Source: Pseudoalteromonas aliena SW19 (lineage in GTDB: Bacteria > Pseudomonadota > Gammaproteobacteria > Enterobacterales > Alteromonadaceae). From it: 64,000 nt of DNA. The notes under the pieces are model-generated. The model was given only the letters and a program-made list of their open reading frames with translations, was not told the DNA's origin and made no database searches. The translations under genes and the position numbers were made by a program. Of the stretch, positions 43,171-52,594 are shown one piece after another. The stretch spans positions 558,001 through 622,000 of the forward strand of contig NZ_AQGU01000029.1 of assembly GCF_014905615.1 (NCBI RefSeq). The letters run 5' to 3'. The first letter of the stretch is position 1, and the number at the start of each line of letters is the position of its first letter.

Positions 43171-43986
43171 ATGACACAACGTGTAATTGAAATGCCAGAT
43201 TTAGGTATGGGAACATTCCGCTTAGAGGGCGACACAGCATACAACTCAGTAAAAATGGCGCTCGAAGTTGGTTTTCGCCATATTGATACCGCACAAATTT
43301 ATGGCAACGAAGAGCAAGTAGGTCAAGCCATAAAAGATAGTAATATTCCGCGCAGTGAAATATTCTTAACTACCAAAGTGTGGAATAACAAATTAAATAA
43401 AAGCGACTTTATTCCAAGCGTTAAAAAGTCACTTGAAAAGCTACAAGTTGATTCGGTCGACTTACTGCTAATTCATTGGCCATCGCCTGCTAACGACGAG
43501 CCAATGAGTGAATACTTTACTGAATTACTAAAAGCGAAGCAGCTTGGTTTAACTAAACACATTGGTGTATCAAACTTCACCATTGCAAACTTAAACTTGG
43601 CTCTGCAAACACTCGACTCGCGTGAAATATTTACTAATCAAGTTGAGGTGCACCCGTACTTAACTAATACTAAATTGCGTGCATTCTGTGCTCAGCACGA
43701 TATACACGTAACGGCGTATATGCCATTTGTAGTAGGCAAAGTACTTAACGATCAAACCATTATCGACATTGCTAAAAAGCACGATGCAAGCCCCGCGCAA
43801 GTTGTTTTAGCATGGGTAAACGCTAATGGCATGACGACAATTCCATCATCAACTAAGCGTAAAAACTTAGAAGATAACTTTAATGACCACGTTAAATTAG
43901 ATGATGAAGATATAGCTCGCATTGATGCTCTAGATTGTGGCGACCGCCAAGCAACACCAGACTTTGCGCCGCAGTGGGATCAGTAA
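43171..43986 (+). CDS. Aldo/keto reductase (2,5-diketo-D-gluconate reductase-like)
   Basis: A 271-aa NADPH-dependent TIM-barrel reductase of aldehydes and ketones. The catalytic tetrad is visible: Asp and Tyr in GFRHIDTAQIYGNE (about 35-43), Lys in TTKVWN (about 70) and His in LLIHWPSP (about 103). The cofactor segment TTIPSSTKRKNLEDN is typical. Closest by layout to the AKR5/DkgA-DkgB group. AAGGA ribosome-binding site. The ABM gene 80 bp downstream may be co-transcribed. Confidence 0.9.
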   Translation: MTQRVIEMPDLGMGTFRLEGDTAYNSVKMALEVGFRHIDTAQIYGNEEQVGQAIKDSNIPRSEIFLTTKVWNNKLNKSDFIPSVKKSLEKLQVDSVDLLLIHWPSPANDEPMSEYFTELLKAKQLGLTKHIGVSNFTIANLNLALQTLDSREIFTNQVEVHPYLTNTKLRAFCAQHDIHVTAYMPFVVGKVLNDQTIIDIAKKHDASPAQVVLAWVNANGMTTIPSSTKRKNLEDNFNDHVKLDDEDIARIDALDCGDRQATPDFAPQWDQ

Positions 43987-44065
43987 ACTTACCAAAAACG
44001 CAAAGTTAAACTAAATATTCTAAGGTGTAGATTATCTACACCTTAACTTTTAAAAAGGAATACAC

Positions 44066-44353
44066 ATGTTAACGGTTATAGCGGCACTGTCGTGCAAAAA
44101 TATTGATGCAGATGTCATGCTTACAGCACTTGAAAACTTACAAAAGTCATCGCGCCAAGAAGTAGGGTGCTTACGTTATGAATTATCGGTAAAAAGTGAT
44201 GATGAACATACAGACTATGTAGTTAGCGAACAATGGGCGTCTGATGAGCACTTTGAAGCGCATAAAAACGAGTCTCATTTTAAAGCCTTCGGAGCGCAAA
44301 TTACTGGGCTTTTAACCAATAGTAGTATTGATGTATATAAATCAATTGGTTAA
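44066..44353 (+). CDS. ABM-fold (antibiotic biosynthesis) monooxygenase, YgiN-like
   Basis: A 95-aa small dimeric ferredoxin-like protein: SRQEVGCLRYELSVKSDDEH and EQWASDEHFEAHKNESHFK are the family's signature strand and helix. Relatives act on quinols or as haem-binding monooxygenases. Strong AAAAAGGA. Lies behind the AKR gene and ahead of a terminator, so the pair may deal with reactive carbonyls or quinones. Confidence 0.8.
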   Translation: MLTVIAALSCKNIDADVMLTALENLQKSSRQEVGCLRYELSVKSDDEHTDYVVSEQWASDEHFEAHKNESHFKAFGAQITGLLTNSSIDVYKSIG

Positions 44354-44404
44354 CAGGTATTCATTATACGGCTAATATTGTAGCTGACTGAATTACTTAA
44401 ATAG

Positions 44405-44437
44405 GCGATGTCACTTACATCGCTTTTTATTTTTTAA
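44405..44437 (+). terminator. Intrinsic terminator of the AKR-ABM unit
   Basis: GCGATGT-CACTT-ACATCGC followed by a long T-rich tail. The rest of the gap to 44769 is AT-rich, without a visible gene. Confidence 0.85.
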
Positions 44438-44769
44438 GGATATTACCTATTCAGCAGATTTACTCTTTGCTGTATGCATGAATGTTAGTAATATGCGAAA
44501 CTTTACTCAATTTTTAGTAATGCAGAAGCAATTATCGAGCCCGGTTGGTTACACATTTTGCGCTTAAATTGTCCTTGGATTGAACTAATCTTAATCCTAA
44601 AAGGTCAACAGATGCCATAAGCAGCTTATTTATGGATTGCAAATATTGTTTAATGTTTTCAAAAGCGATTAGGATTTATTTCTGCTCTCTTTTAGGCAGT
44701 TGCTTTTAATTAAATTCGGTTGTTGCAGTTATTTTTACAGCCTTGTTAAACCACATACATGGAGTGTTT

Positions 44770-45120
44770 ATGCATATGTTCAAATTTATAGCTATTTTAA
44801 TTTCAATTACTTCTTTAAATGCCTTGGCTGGAGAGGAGGTTAAACTTGGAGTTTTAGGTAACGTTGGAGCTGATGGTTTTTTTAGCCCAAAAATAACGTC
44901 ATTTACTATTGAAAAAGTAGAGCCTAATTCACCAGCAGAAAAAGCAGGAATTGTAGCCGGACAGAAAATTATTGCTATCGAAAAATGTAAAATTCCGGGT
45001 TGTCCTGCCAGTGAAGCAAAAGAATTAATGCGAAAGGAGTCTGGAGAGATACTACAACTACTTTTAGAAAATGAAGATGGTAGCCAATTACCTTTAAAAG
45101 TTACTATGAGTGTTTGGTAA
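44770..45120 (+). CDS. Small secreted PDZ-domain protein
   Basis: A 116-aa exported protein: signal peptide MHMFKFIAILISITSLNALA and one PDZ domain with the carboxylate-binding VLGNVGADGFF and VEPNSPAEKAGIVAGQKII segments. No protease domain. A cysteine pair (KCKIPGCPA) could form a disulfide. The ATG at 44770 follows GGAG; the longer frame would use TTG at 44743. It could tether or sense unfolded peptides. Confidence 0.7.
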   Translation: MHMFKFIAILISITSLNALAGEEVKLGVLGNVGADGFFSPKITSFTIEKVEPNSPAEKAGIVAGQKIIAIEKCKIPGCPASEAKELMRKESGEILQLLLENEDGSQLPLKVTMSVW

Positions 45121-45284
45121 GTCTATTGAGCATGTCGATGAGGACTGATTTTAGCTTCATGTTTCGTTTTGCTGCAGGGTGTAAGTACTGCGCAAAGCAT
45201 GAAATAAATATGGCGTCCACTCTCATTACAAGTTTACCAAGTCTTTATTCACTTCTTCATAAAACGTTAACTTTATCGGTACTA

Positions 45285-46103
45285 ATGCGTATTATTATAC
45301 TTTTTATGTTTTTATCGTGTCCTTCTTACGCCGTTGTGAAAGAGCATTATATTGAATTTACTTTTTTAACGGAGGCAGAGCAAAAAGAATTTAGATCTAA
45401 GGCTATTAAAAGTAAGCTAGAGCTTTTGGCTAGTGAATTAGATGAAGGAAGGGAGCAATTTTTCACATGGTGTTTAGGCATTTTAGGTGATGAGTGTTGT
45501 AACCAAGGCTGGAAAAATAAGTTAGAAAAATTGATTGTCCAGCAAAGAAAAACAATAGAATCGATGAATACCTCTTGGGATGAAAACACGTCATGGAAAA
45601 GTTATATTCATAAAAATGATTTATCGTTTTGGTTTCCTGAATTGGTGAATACTGATGATGTAAGGGTTGATTATGGCAATGGTGATTTTATTTTCTTTGA
45701 TAGTAGTGGTGCTAAAAAGTGGTTACTTGAAATAGCTTGTAACGAGAGCAACATAAAAGAATTAGCTCTGTGTTCATTTGAGAGTAGTGAAGCAGGCATA
45801 TTGTTTAATATACCAATGAAATTTGAAGGCAATGTAAATGGTGAAGTTCCTTTAGTAATACCTGCTGATGAGCAATTAGCTCACTTGCTTATTGAGCAAA
45901 GATCTTCAATGGTAGATTTACATTCAGATGAGGGCTATTTCAAAGAAGCTGAATTTGGTTCGATTACACAATATGAAAAAGATTGGCGTATTAATTTTTA
46001 CAAAGGAAATTGTATTTCATATGAAACATTTTACTTTGCACCTGAACATAAAAAATTCATATACCTTAATCATGGTCTTGGTCGATATAGTTACTGTAAG
46101 TAA
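45285..46103 (+). CDS. Secreted protein of unknown function
   Basis: About 272 aa from the ATG at 45285, which places a signal peptide (MRIIILFMFLSCPSYA) first; the frame is open back to 45114, overlapping the PDZ gene end. The mature part has four or more cysteines (FTWCLGILGDECCNQGW, ACNESN, ALCSFE), suggesting disulfides, and no known domain. The 3' end adjoins a copy of the dispersed repeat. Confidence 0.55.
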   Translation: MRIIILFMFLSCPSYAVVKEHYIEFTFLTEAEQKEFRSKAIKSKLELLASELDEGREQFFTWCLGILGDECCNQGWKNKLEKLIVQQRKTIESMNTSWDENTSWKSYIHKNDLSFWFPELVNTDDVRVDYGNGDFIFFDSSGAKKWLLEIACNESNIKELALCSFESSEAGILFNIPMKFEGNVNGEVPLVIPADEQLAHLLIEQRSSMVDLHSDEGYFKEAEFGSITQYEKDWRINFYKGNCISYETFYFAPEHKKFIYLNHGLGRYSYCK

Positions 46104-46106
46104 CCT

Positions 46107-46181
46107 AAATTTTTGCCTTGTTATAGACACGACTTTCTTACCTCAAAGTAGATCACTTAATAAAGTAAATTAGTATCAAAA
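46107..46181 (+). repeat. Dispersed AT-rich intergenic repeat, partial copy 3
   Basis: Matches the second half of copies at 3694 and 42841 (AAATTTTTGCCTTGTTATAG ... TAGTATCAAAA). Confidence 0.4.
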
Positions 46182-46281
46182 GTGTTAAATACACAATACA
46201 GCAGGTGTTAAAGCTGCATCAAAATATGCTCTATTTGATAATCAGTTGTATAAATAAACTATTAATATAAAGGTCGTAATA

Positions 46282-46686
46282 ATGAAAGGTGCAGGTGGAA
46301 GCTCTGGTGGTATTGGGCATTTTTTTATTGGTCTAATTATGATGTGCGGTGGCTTTTATATGCTGCTAAACGCAATTTCGGTGACCTCTAATTTTGGGCT
46401 TAGTTCGCGTATTTACAGTGTTAGTGCTTTAGGTGGCTTTGGCGTTACAGGCGGCATGGTTATGATCCCGTTTATTTTTGGAGTAGGGTTAATTTTTTAT
46501 AATTCTAAAAATATTTTAGGGTGGTTACTATCCTTTGGCTCGTTAAGCGCATTAATATTTGGCGTAATATCGAGTGTTCGATTTAGTATGCGTACTATGA
46601 CCTCGTTCGATTTGATTGTTATTATAGTTTTAGCGTTTGGTGGCTTAGGGCTCTTTTTACGCTCGCTCAAATCTATTGATACTTAG
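46282..46686 (+). CDS. Four-helix membrane protein, unknown; 3' end overlapped by MITE A fragment
   Basis: 134 aa with a glycine/serine-rich N-terminus (MKGAGGSSGGIGHFF) and about four hydrophobic helices. No family was named. The stop TAG at 46684 uses the first bases of the MITE A left end (AGGGCG), so the insertion probably set the present C-terminus. AAAGG lies ahead of the ATG. Confidence 0.6.
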   Translation: MKGAGGSSGGIGHFFIGLIMMCGGFYMLLNAISVTSNFGLSSRIYSVSALGGFGVTGGMVMIPFIFGVGLIFYNSKNILGWLLSFGSLSALIFGVISSVRFSMRTMTSFDLIVIIVLAFGGLGLFLRSLKSIDT

Positions 46687-46774
46687 GGCGTGTTGATCTT
46701 TGTAGATTGAAATTTTTCAATCTAGAGGGATTTAATCGCGGCCCGAGATAGATTTATTATCCAGAGTTCAGGTT
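46685..46774. mobile_element. Chimeric MITE remnant: left end of element A joined to right end of element B
   Basis: 46685-46745 follows the left 60 bp of the element at 4183 (AGGGCGTGTTGATCTTTG onward). 46746-46774 follows the right end of the element at 14579, up to CCAGAGTTCAGGTT. The junction is near CGAG/ATAGATTT. Confidence 0.7.
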
Positions 46775-46793
46775 AAATAGTAAGTGCTTATGG

Positions 46794-47384
46794 CTAAACA
46801 GGCCAAGCAAATTGCCTAAATGAGATGTTAAATCTTGGACGGGTTGCTTTATGCGCACTCGCTAGAGCGTGTTGGTAGTTATCTTGAAATCCTTGGCCCA
46901 TGATAAGGAGTGAGCCATCTTCTAGCGTGAGACTATGCTGCTCTTGAGTGTTACTTTGGCTGCGGATTAAAAATTCGCGCTCTGCACCTAAACTTATTGA
47001 CGCAATAATATCTGTAGGGCCAAACGCGGGTAGATCACTATGAAAGCTTAAGCTTTCTTCTCCGTCTGGGTAATAAAGGCACACCGCCACACTAAATTCG
47101 ACACCCGTAAGATCAGTTATTTGCTGTTGTAATTGGCCTAAAAGAGGGAACCAAGCACTGTGACGACCATGATATGAAGGAAAAAGCTGGGATTGTTCTA
47201 ATTTGGGATCTAAAAAAATCATTCGCCAAGGAAAAATACTTAGTTCACTACCATTGGGCATTTGCATAAATTCAGGCTCATTAAGATTACAATGTGATGC
47301 TAACCATTCATATATGGCAGTACTTTGTGAGCGAGGCATAAACTGTGAATGGTAAGACGCATCGCAACTTAGTGGCAGCTTCAT
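46794..47384 (-). CDS. AlkB-like 2-oxoglutarate/Fe(II) dioxygenase
   Basis: A 196-aa enzyme expected to demethylate alkylated DNA or RNA bases by oxidation. The iron ligands are His/Asp in LSFHSDLPAFG (about 120) and His in NYQHALA (about 168); 2-oxoglutarate binding is by RPRFNISFRQF (about 183). It is nearer to the ALKBH2/3-like bacterial group than to E. coli AlkB. Full length. AAAGGA precedes its ATG. Confidence 0.85.
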   Translation of the reverse strand: MKLPLSCDASYHSQFMPRSQSTAIYEWLASHCNLNEPEFMQMPNGSELSIFPWRMIFLDPKLEQSQLFPSYHGRHSAWFPLLGQLQQQITDLTGVEFSVAVCLYYPDGEESLSFHSDLPAFGPTDIIASISLGAEREFLIRSQSNTQEQHSLTLEDGSLLIMGQGFQDNYQHALASAHKATRPRFNISFRQFAWPV

Positions 47385-47520
47385 TTATTAATTCCTTTCA
47401 TGTTAATACTTATTCTAATCTGAGCCTAGTCGCTTTTAGCTCATTAAACGCAATATTTGCTCTAAAATTAATAATACAGCCCACTAACTAGCGGGCTGTT
47501 TGTCTATCACTTAACTTAAG

Positions 47521-48381
47521 TTATTTAATGATAGAGAGTAATGCTGGGTTTGTAACTAGATTACGCACGCCATGAGCATGATCTTCGTTAAAGGTGTTAC
47601 TTTCACACCATTTACCAATGCTGTTTATATCTACTTTAGCTACTTTTGGTTTAACTGACCATGTTACTTGAAAAGGAGAGCCTGCTTCGTTATAACTAGG
47701 GCCAGTAGTTGAACCGCTATAAACAACAGGTTCACCCGTATTTATAGGTGTAGCAATCGCTTGATAGTAACCATTAACAAATGACACCGTGCTGATTTCA
47801 GTAAAATCAAGTGCGTTAGCATCGTTTACTAACACATATACTTGCGCTTCAACACGTAGTTGTGGATTTTTAATCGAATCACTCAAACAGCTACCCAGTG
47901 TAGGGCCAGGTTTAACTATTGCTGATGTATGAACGTTATGCACTTCAATTGTATCGCCAACTGAAAGTGCACCGTGAATACTTGGACAAATCTGTGCTTT
48001 TATAGATTTACTCTCGTTTTTAGTTAAAGCACCTGAATACAAATAACCACTTTGAAACCCTTTTCCGTCGCCATTACCAGCATATTTACTAAATTCCCCA
48101 CCGGCATGCTCTGCATTTTTATGAAAATGGATATTACATAAGTTCATCTGTGATGACGCAGGAGATGGAGAAAAAACGATGATATTTTCGCCAGTAAGGT
48201 TATCAATATTACGTGGCGACTGCGGGCCAAAACCTTTGTTTTCTGTATTTTCAGCAAGTGCCACGCGCTGCATTTTTAGGACATTGTCACTCACGCTTTC
48301 ATGGTTAGCTTTAGCAACGGTATGAAAAGAAACGAGGGTTAGTGCAGCAGAAATTAAGCTTATTTTTACTTTTAGTGTCAT
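47521..48381 (-). CDS. Delta-class carbonic anhydrase-like secreted protein
   Basis: A 286-aa exported protein with an N-terminal signal peptide (ISLISAALTLVSFHTVAKA). GFGPQSPRNI, NLCNIHFHKNAEHAGGEFSK (His and Cys candidates for the zinc site) and the C-terminal HAHGVRNLV segment agree with the delta carbonic anhydrase family described first from diatoms and later from bacteria. It would hydrate CO2 in the periplasm. The family call is from recognition of these motifs and is not certain. Confidence 0.6.
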   Translation of the reverse strand: MTLKVKISLISAALTLVSFHTVAKANHESVSDNVLKMQRVALAENTENKGFGPQSPRNIDNLTGENIIVFSPSPASSQMNLCNIHFHKNAEHAGGEFSKYAGNGDGKGFQSGYLYSGALTKNESKSIKAQICPSIHGALSVGDTIEVHNVHTSAIVKPGPTLGSCLSDSIKNPQLRVEAQVYVLVNDANALDFTEISTVSFVNGYYQAIATPINTGEPVVYSGSTTGPSYNEAGSPFQVTWSVKPKVAKVDINSIGKWCESNTFNEDHAHGVRNLVTNPALLSIIK

Positions 48382-48454
48382 TTAGTTAGTGCCTGTAAAG
48401 TTATTTACTACGTGGTCATTTAATTAGCAGATCTAATTGCTTGTAAAATAATAA

Positions 48455-49108
48455 TTATTTAATAGATAAATCGTATTTTAAAACGAGGGCATCGATATAG
48501 CGAGTGCGCAATGTACTTTGCTTTTCATGATCGGCCCCATGACTTAATACGCGGTTTAAAAGCTTCATAGCGGGGTGTAACTGAGTACGTTCGTCCTGAT
48601 CTAAACTAGCTTTACTGCGCAGCTCAGTAATATCGTCAACAACGAGCCTACCAATATCAACCGATACTATTTCGTCAATTAGTCCGTTTTGGGTAAGTAC
48701 GCCGTACTTGCTGCACAAAAACTGTTGCCACACTTGTTGTAAATGCTCGTCTATTTCGCAGCCAAATAATTCTTCGCTAAACTTGAACCCTTGTTGAGCT
48801 AGTTTTGTTAAGCTGGCGGTGTATTGTTGTGCAAAGTAATTAAAAGCATGACTCGATGACTCTATTTTTTGTTTTAGTAAGCCTTGCCCCCAATTTACAC
48901 AACCTCGGGGGTAGTAATCGTCATACTCTTCGCATTCATACAAACCTGAATATGAGCTACAACTCAACTGACTTTTAATGCAATAGCTTGGTTTGGGGAA
49001 AACGCTGCGCTCTTGCCAAGCTAAAAGCATGTCTGCATCTATATTTAATGCTTGGCATAGTTCATCGGTATTATAAAAATGAGTTGCTAAGTAGTCAGAT
49101 AAACGCAT
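48455..49108 (-). CDS. DUF6058-family protein
   Basis: A 217-aa cytosolic protein. The N-terminus (YNTDELCQALNIDADMLLAW) looks like a helix-turn-helix, followed by a Cys/Tyr-rich patch (SCSSYSGLYECEEYDDYYPR) typical of DUF6058. Function unknown; lies beside the carbonic anhydrase gene on the same strand with a 73-bp gap. Confidence 0.6.
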   Translation of the reverse strand: MRLSDYLATHFYNTDELCQALNIDADMLLAWQERSVFPKPSYCIKSQLSCSSYSGLYECEEYDDYYPRGCVNWGQGLLKQKIESSSHAFNYFAQQYTASLTKLAQQGFKFSEELFGCEIDEHLQQVWQQFLCSKYGVLTQNGLIDEIVSVDIGRLVVDDITELRSKASLDQDERTQLHPAMKLLNRVLSHGADHEKQSTLRTRYIDALVLKYDLSIK

Positions 49109-49279
49109 AAAGCCTCTGGTATTGTTAAAAATAAAATACTGTTTATATATACAGCTATTTATTTTGTATTACCAAACTCAATAACACAAGAGATATTATA
49201 ATTAAATGTGGGCTTACACCTCCAAAAATACCGGCAAGTATGTTACAAATAGCGCAAGTTTTATAAATAATGAATTTTT

Positions 49280-50197
49280 ATGCGCACCCTAGAGCAAATT
49301 AAACAAGCAAGCCTTATTACAGCTATTAAAACGCCATATTTAGCAAATGGTGAAATAGACCTAGTAAAATACGATGAACTCGTTGAAATACAAATTGCAG
49401 CGGACGTTGATGGTATTGTAGTAGGTGGCACAACCGGCGAAGGCCAGTTAATGAACTGGGAAGAGCATTTAATGCTTATAGCGCACAGTGCAAACAAGTA
49501 TGGTGACAAACTGGTTATTGTGGGTAATACCGGTAGTAACAACACGCGTGAAGCGATTAAAGCAACTAAATATGGTTTTGCTAGCGGTATGGATGCGGCA
49601 TTGCAAATTAATCCGTATTACGGGCGCACGTCTATTGCGGGTGTAAAGGAGCATTTTAAGCGTGTACTTGATATTGGCCCAGCCTTTATTTACAACGTGG
49701 CAGGGCGCACAGGGCAAGATTTAACGCCAGACATAATAGAACCACTTGCTAAGCACGAGTATTTTATTGGTGTTAAAGAATGTGGTGGTAATGAGCGTAT
49801 AGCCCATTATGAGCAACAGGGTATTGCATGTTGGTCGGGTAACGATGACGAAAGCCACGATGCGCGCCACATTCATAAAGCGCACGGTGTTATATCGGTT
49901 ACATCTAACCTTATTCCTTGCTTGTTCCGTGAGTTAATGGATACAAAAAATGATACGTTAAATACTTCGCTACAACCTTTAATGAATTGGTTATTCTGCG
50001 AGCCAAACCCAATAGCAATCAATACCGCATTAATGATGACAGGGGCTGTAAACCCTGTATTTAGATTACCGTATTTACCGCTTAGCGATGAGCAACAAAA
50101 AATCGGTTTGCCGCTAATTAATCAACTCAGCGAAAGCGATGTCGTGGGTGGTAAGGCGCAGTGCTTAAATTTAGCTAATGTGTTAACTCTTTCTTAA
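49280..50197 (+). CDS. dapA: 4-hydroxy-tetrahydrodipicolinate synthase-like
   Basis: A 305-aa class I aldolase-fold enzyme condensing pyruvate with aspartate semialdehyde in lysine and diaminopimelate synthesis. GGTTGEGQL (about 46-54), INPYYGR (about 114) and IYNVAGRTGQ (about 138) supply the catalytic Thr and Tyr residues, and GVKECGG (about 166) the Schiff-base Lys. GEGQ and NVAGR instead of the usual GESA and NVPGR resemble the plant-like subgroup. Monocistronic, divergent from DUF6058. Confidence 0.85.
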   Translation: MRTLEQIKQASLITAIKTPYLANGEIDLVKYDELVEIQIAADVDGIVVGGTTGEGQLMNWEEHLMLIAHSANKYGDKLVIVGNTGSNNTREAIKATKYGFASGMDAALQINPYYGRTSIAGVKEHFKRVLDIGPAFIYNVAGRTGQDLTPDIIEPLAKHEYFIGVKECGGNERIAHYEQQGIACWSGNDDESHDARHIHKAHGVISVTSNLIPCLFRELMDTKNDTLNTSLQPLMNWLFCEPNPIAINTALMMTGAVNPVFRLPYLPLSDEQQKIGLPLINQLSESDVVGGKAQCLNLANVLTLS

Positions 50198-50253
50198 TTA
50201 TAGTTTTTGGCCATTAGTAATGCGTGTTTACATGCGCCTACTTATGGCCTTTT

Positions 50254-52074
50254 TTATTGCCAGTAGTAATTGAGTTTAAGTTTCCAGCTTGTTAAGTTTG
50301 TATGTTTATAACTAATGCGAATATCAAAATTTTGATTTATAGGTATTGATATTTCAGCTTGAGTTGTTGATTTTTCATCATTACCCAAGATAAATTGCTC
50401 GTGAGATACCCTTAATTTAATATCTGAATACAATGTTGTTATTGCACCGAGCGCCAACGATGAATCGTAAAGCGGCTCTGTTACTGCAAGCTTCCCTACA
50501 TAAGCGTTAGCAAGCGTGAAAACCAGCGTTTTATTGTCATTAAATAAAAAAGATTTACCCAGTCCCCCCATTAAAAATGTGCTTGTACAGCTTTGGCACA
50601 GTGTACTTTGTCTTTCAAACCCAGCATTAACTTTCCAAGACCAATTATTCTCTTGTGGCCATTTTACATAGGCTGGCGTGAACGATTCTAAATCGAGTAG
50701 GTGTAACTTATCGACGTATAAATTTGAATTTAACAAAGACACTTCTAAATCAACCATTTCTAAGTTAGAAAACGCAATACGTGCCACATCTGAAGCTAAC
50801 GAGTCAAAGTAACTGAGTCTAAAGCCTAACCCCAGGCTGCTTTGTTCATTTATACGTGTTGAAGAGGTAGAGATGCTTGATGGTTTTTGACCTTTGTGAG
50901 GTGCTTGTTGAGAATATGACGAAACAATCATCTCGTTGCCAATAGAGAGCGCTAATCTCGCTTTAACGAGCGTGTTTTTTAAGCCTTTGATATGCTCAAC
51001 ATCTTGTTTTTTTATTTGTTGTAATTGCACTAGTTCAAATAATGTTTCAATAATTCGCTTTTTACTTTTTACATCTAGTGTTGAAAATTCATTATGCTTA
51101 ATAAACTCAGGTGAGTTGTATATCTTCTCTGCAATAGCTGATTCGTTGGCAGTGAGATTATCCATGAACTTAATGAAAACAGTGCTTCGGGATGGCGTAA
51201 ATAGTATTTTTTTCAATAATTTATTGTTGTTATAGGAAGCTTGGTGCAATTTTGAAAAAACAGTTGTTGGGATCATCCACGGTGAGCTGTTATTTGTTAA
51301 TTGCTCTCCAATGACGAGTTCAATTAGTTGCGCAATGTGAAAAGCGCAGTTTTCATCAGCAAAATAATAATCGAACTGTGCGCCGAGTAATTCCCACAAG
51401 TGATTTGCAATAAATGTTGTGTCGTCATTATTAAGATTGAGCTTATATTCCCACAGGTCTCTTAGCTCTATTTCACCGTAGTTATGCTGATGGCGATAAA
51501 ATAATTGATCGGAAAACCCGGCTTTATACCCACCAAATAACCCTTTAGTGATATACACAAGGCCGTTTTCGTTTTCTGGCACATGAGCACCATAATTTAT
51601 ACTGTAATCGAGTAATTTATTTTTTGTGGCTGTTGAACGATTAAGTTTTAACAACAAATGGCCATAAAGTGACGCTGGATTACTCATATAGCCTGATGCA
51701 AATATAAGGCTTATTGAATGAATAGGTTGCTCATCTCGCCATTTGAATAATTCGGGGCATAGAGCTGTGGGCTGAGAAAATGTTAACCCTTGTTTTTTTA
51801 ACCACGAGTATCGAGCAGGGTACTTACATTGTATTTGCAAGTCGTTATTAAAGCGGTGCACGGTCGCCCTAAGTTCATCAAAAGGGCTCTTGTGGCCGTT
51901 AATAGATATAAAAAAAGGCTTGTTGGTAATATAGCTTTTATCGAACGCTGGCTTTTTGTAATGACCTAGTTTTAACCATGTAGGGTGCTGGGCTAACTGC
52001 TGTAAATTTGTTGATGCTTGAAGATTAAATGATGTAATAAAGAAAATAAAAAATATAAACGTGTAAGCTTTCAT
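50254..52074 (-). CDS. DUF4105 (Lnb N-terminal-like) periplasmic/outer-membrane protein
   Basis: 606 aa with a signal peptide (MKAYTFIFFIFFITSFNLQA). The N-terminal half has the DUF4105 pattern (ASGYMSNPASLYGHLLLKL, YGAHVPENENGLVYITKGLF, FYRHQHNYGEIELRDLWEYK, FADENCAFHIAQLIE), resembling NlpC/P60-like cysteine catalysis with Cys in DENCAFH. The C-terminal half is beta-rich and ends in an aromatic residue group (LNYYWQ), consistent with a barrel. The start at MKAYTF (52074) is preferred over 52098. Function unknown. Next to the DUF3015 gene. Confidence 0.7.
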   Translation of the reverse strand: MKAYTFIFFIFFITSFNLQASTNLQQLAQHPTWLKLGHYKKPAFDKSYITNKPFFISINGHKSPFDELRATVHRFNNDLQIQCKYPARYSWLKKQGLTFSQPTALCPELFKWRDEQPIHSISLIFASGYMSNPASLYGHLLLKLNRSTATKNKLLDYSINYGAHVPENENGLVYITKGLFGGYKAGFSDQLFYRHQHNYGEIELRDLWEYKLNLNNDDTTFIANHLWELLGAQFDYYFADENCAFHIAQLIELVIGEQLTNNSSPWMIPTTVFSKLHQASYNNNKLLKKILFTPSRSTVFIKFMDNLTANESAIAEKIYNSPEFIKHNEFSTLDVKSKKRIIETLFELVQLQQIKKQDVEHIKGLKNTLVKARLALSIGNEMIVSSYSQQAPHKGQKPSSISTSSTRINEQSSLGLGFRLSYFDSLASDVARIAFSNLEMVDLEVSLLNSNLYVDKLHLLDLESFTPAYVKWPQENNWSWKVNAGFERQSTLCQSCTSTFLMGGLGKSFLFNDNKTLVFTLANAYVGKLAVTEPLYDSSLALGAITTLYSDIKLRVSHEQFILGNDEKSTTQAEISIPINQNFDIRISYKHTNLTSWKLKLNYYWQ

Positions 52075-52132
52075 AAATACCCAGCGGGCTTGGGGCAAAA
52101 GAGTAAAGGGGCTAAATTAGCCCCTTTATAAA

Positions 52133-52594
52133 TTATATCGCAGAGCAGTTAGCCGAGAACTGGCTAGCGATATTGCTTTCAACAAGTGTGTAAAGTGCTT
52201 GTGCATCGTTTACAGATGTTTGAGCAAAATCGTTACGGATAGTTGAGATCATTTGTGGGTGAGCTGCACTGTCACAACCACGAACGTTTAACATTGCAGA
52301 AATGTATTCGCCTTCACCTTGTGCAATTTCTTGCTCTAGGATTGGAAATGTTTGCTGAATAAACTGTGCTGTTTTAACATTAGCGCCTTTACAACTCTCT
52401 ACAGATGAAACGTTAGATGAAACTGCAGTTGTTCCTAAATCCCAAATAACATTTGAAATAGCAGCGGCAGTGCCGTTGTCAGGAAAAATCATTGCGCCGA
52501 TACCACATTGTTGCCACGGGTTAACGTTAGCTTGAGCTGGGGTTACTATGAATGCGCTTGCTAGTACTGCTGCAGTTAAACATTTTTTTATCAT
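52133..52594 (-). CDS. DUF3015-family secreted protein
   Basis: 153 aa with a clear signal peptide (MIKKCLTAAVLASAFIVTPA). The NPWQQCGIGAMIFPDNGTAA start of the mature domain is the family hallmark. AAGGATT lies ahead of the ATG at 52594; the extra residues of the longest frame look like upstream leader. Lies directly upstream of the DUF4105 gene (58 bp), the usual DUF3015-DUF4105 pairing, so the two probably act together in the envelope. Confidence 0.8.
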   Translation of the reverse strand: MIKKCLTAAVLASAFIVTPAQANVNPWQQCGIGAMIFPDNGTAAAISNVIWDLGTTAVSSNVSSVESCKGANVKTAQFIQQTFPILEQEIAQGEGEYISAMLNVRGCDSAAHPQMISTIRNDFAQTSVNDAQALYTLVESNIASQFSANCSAI

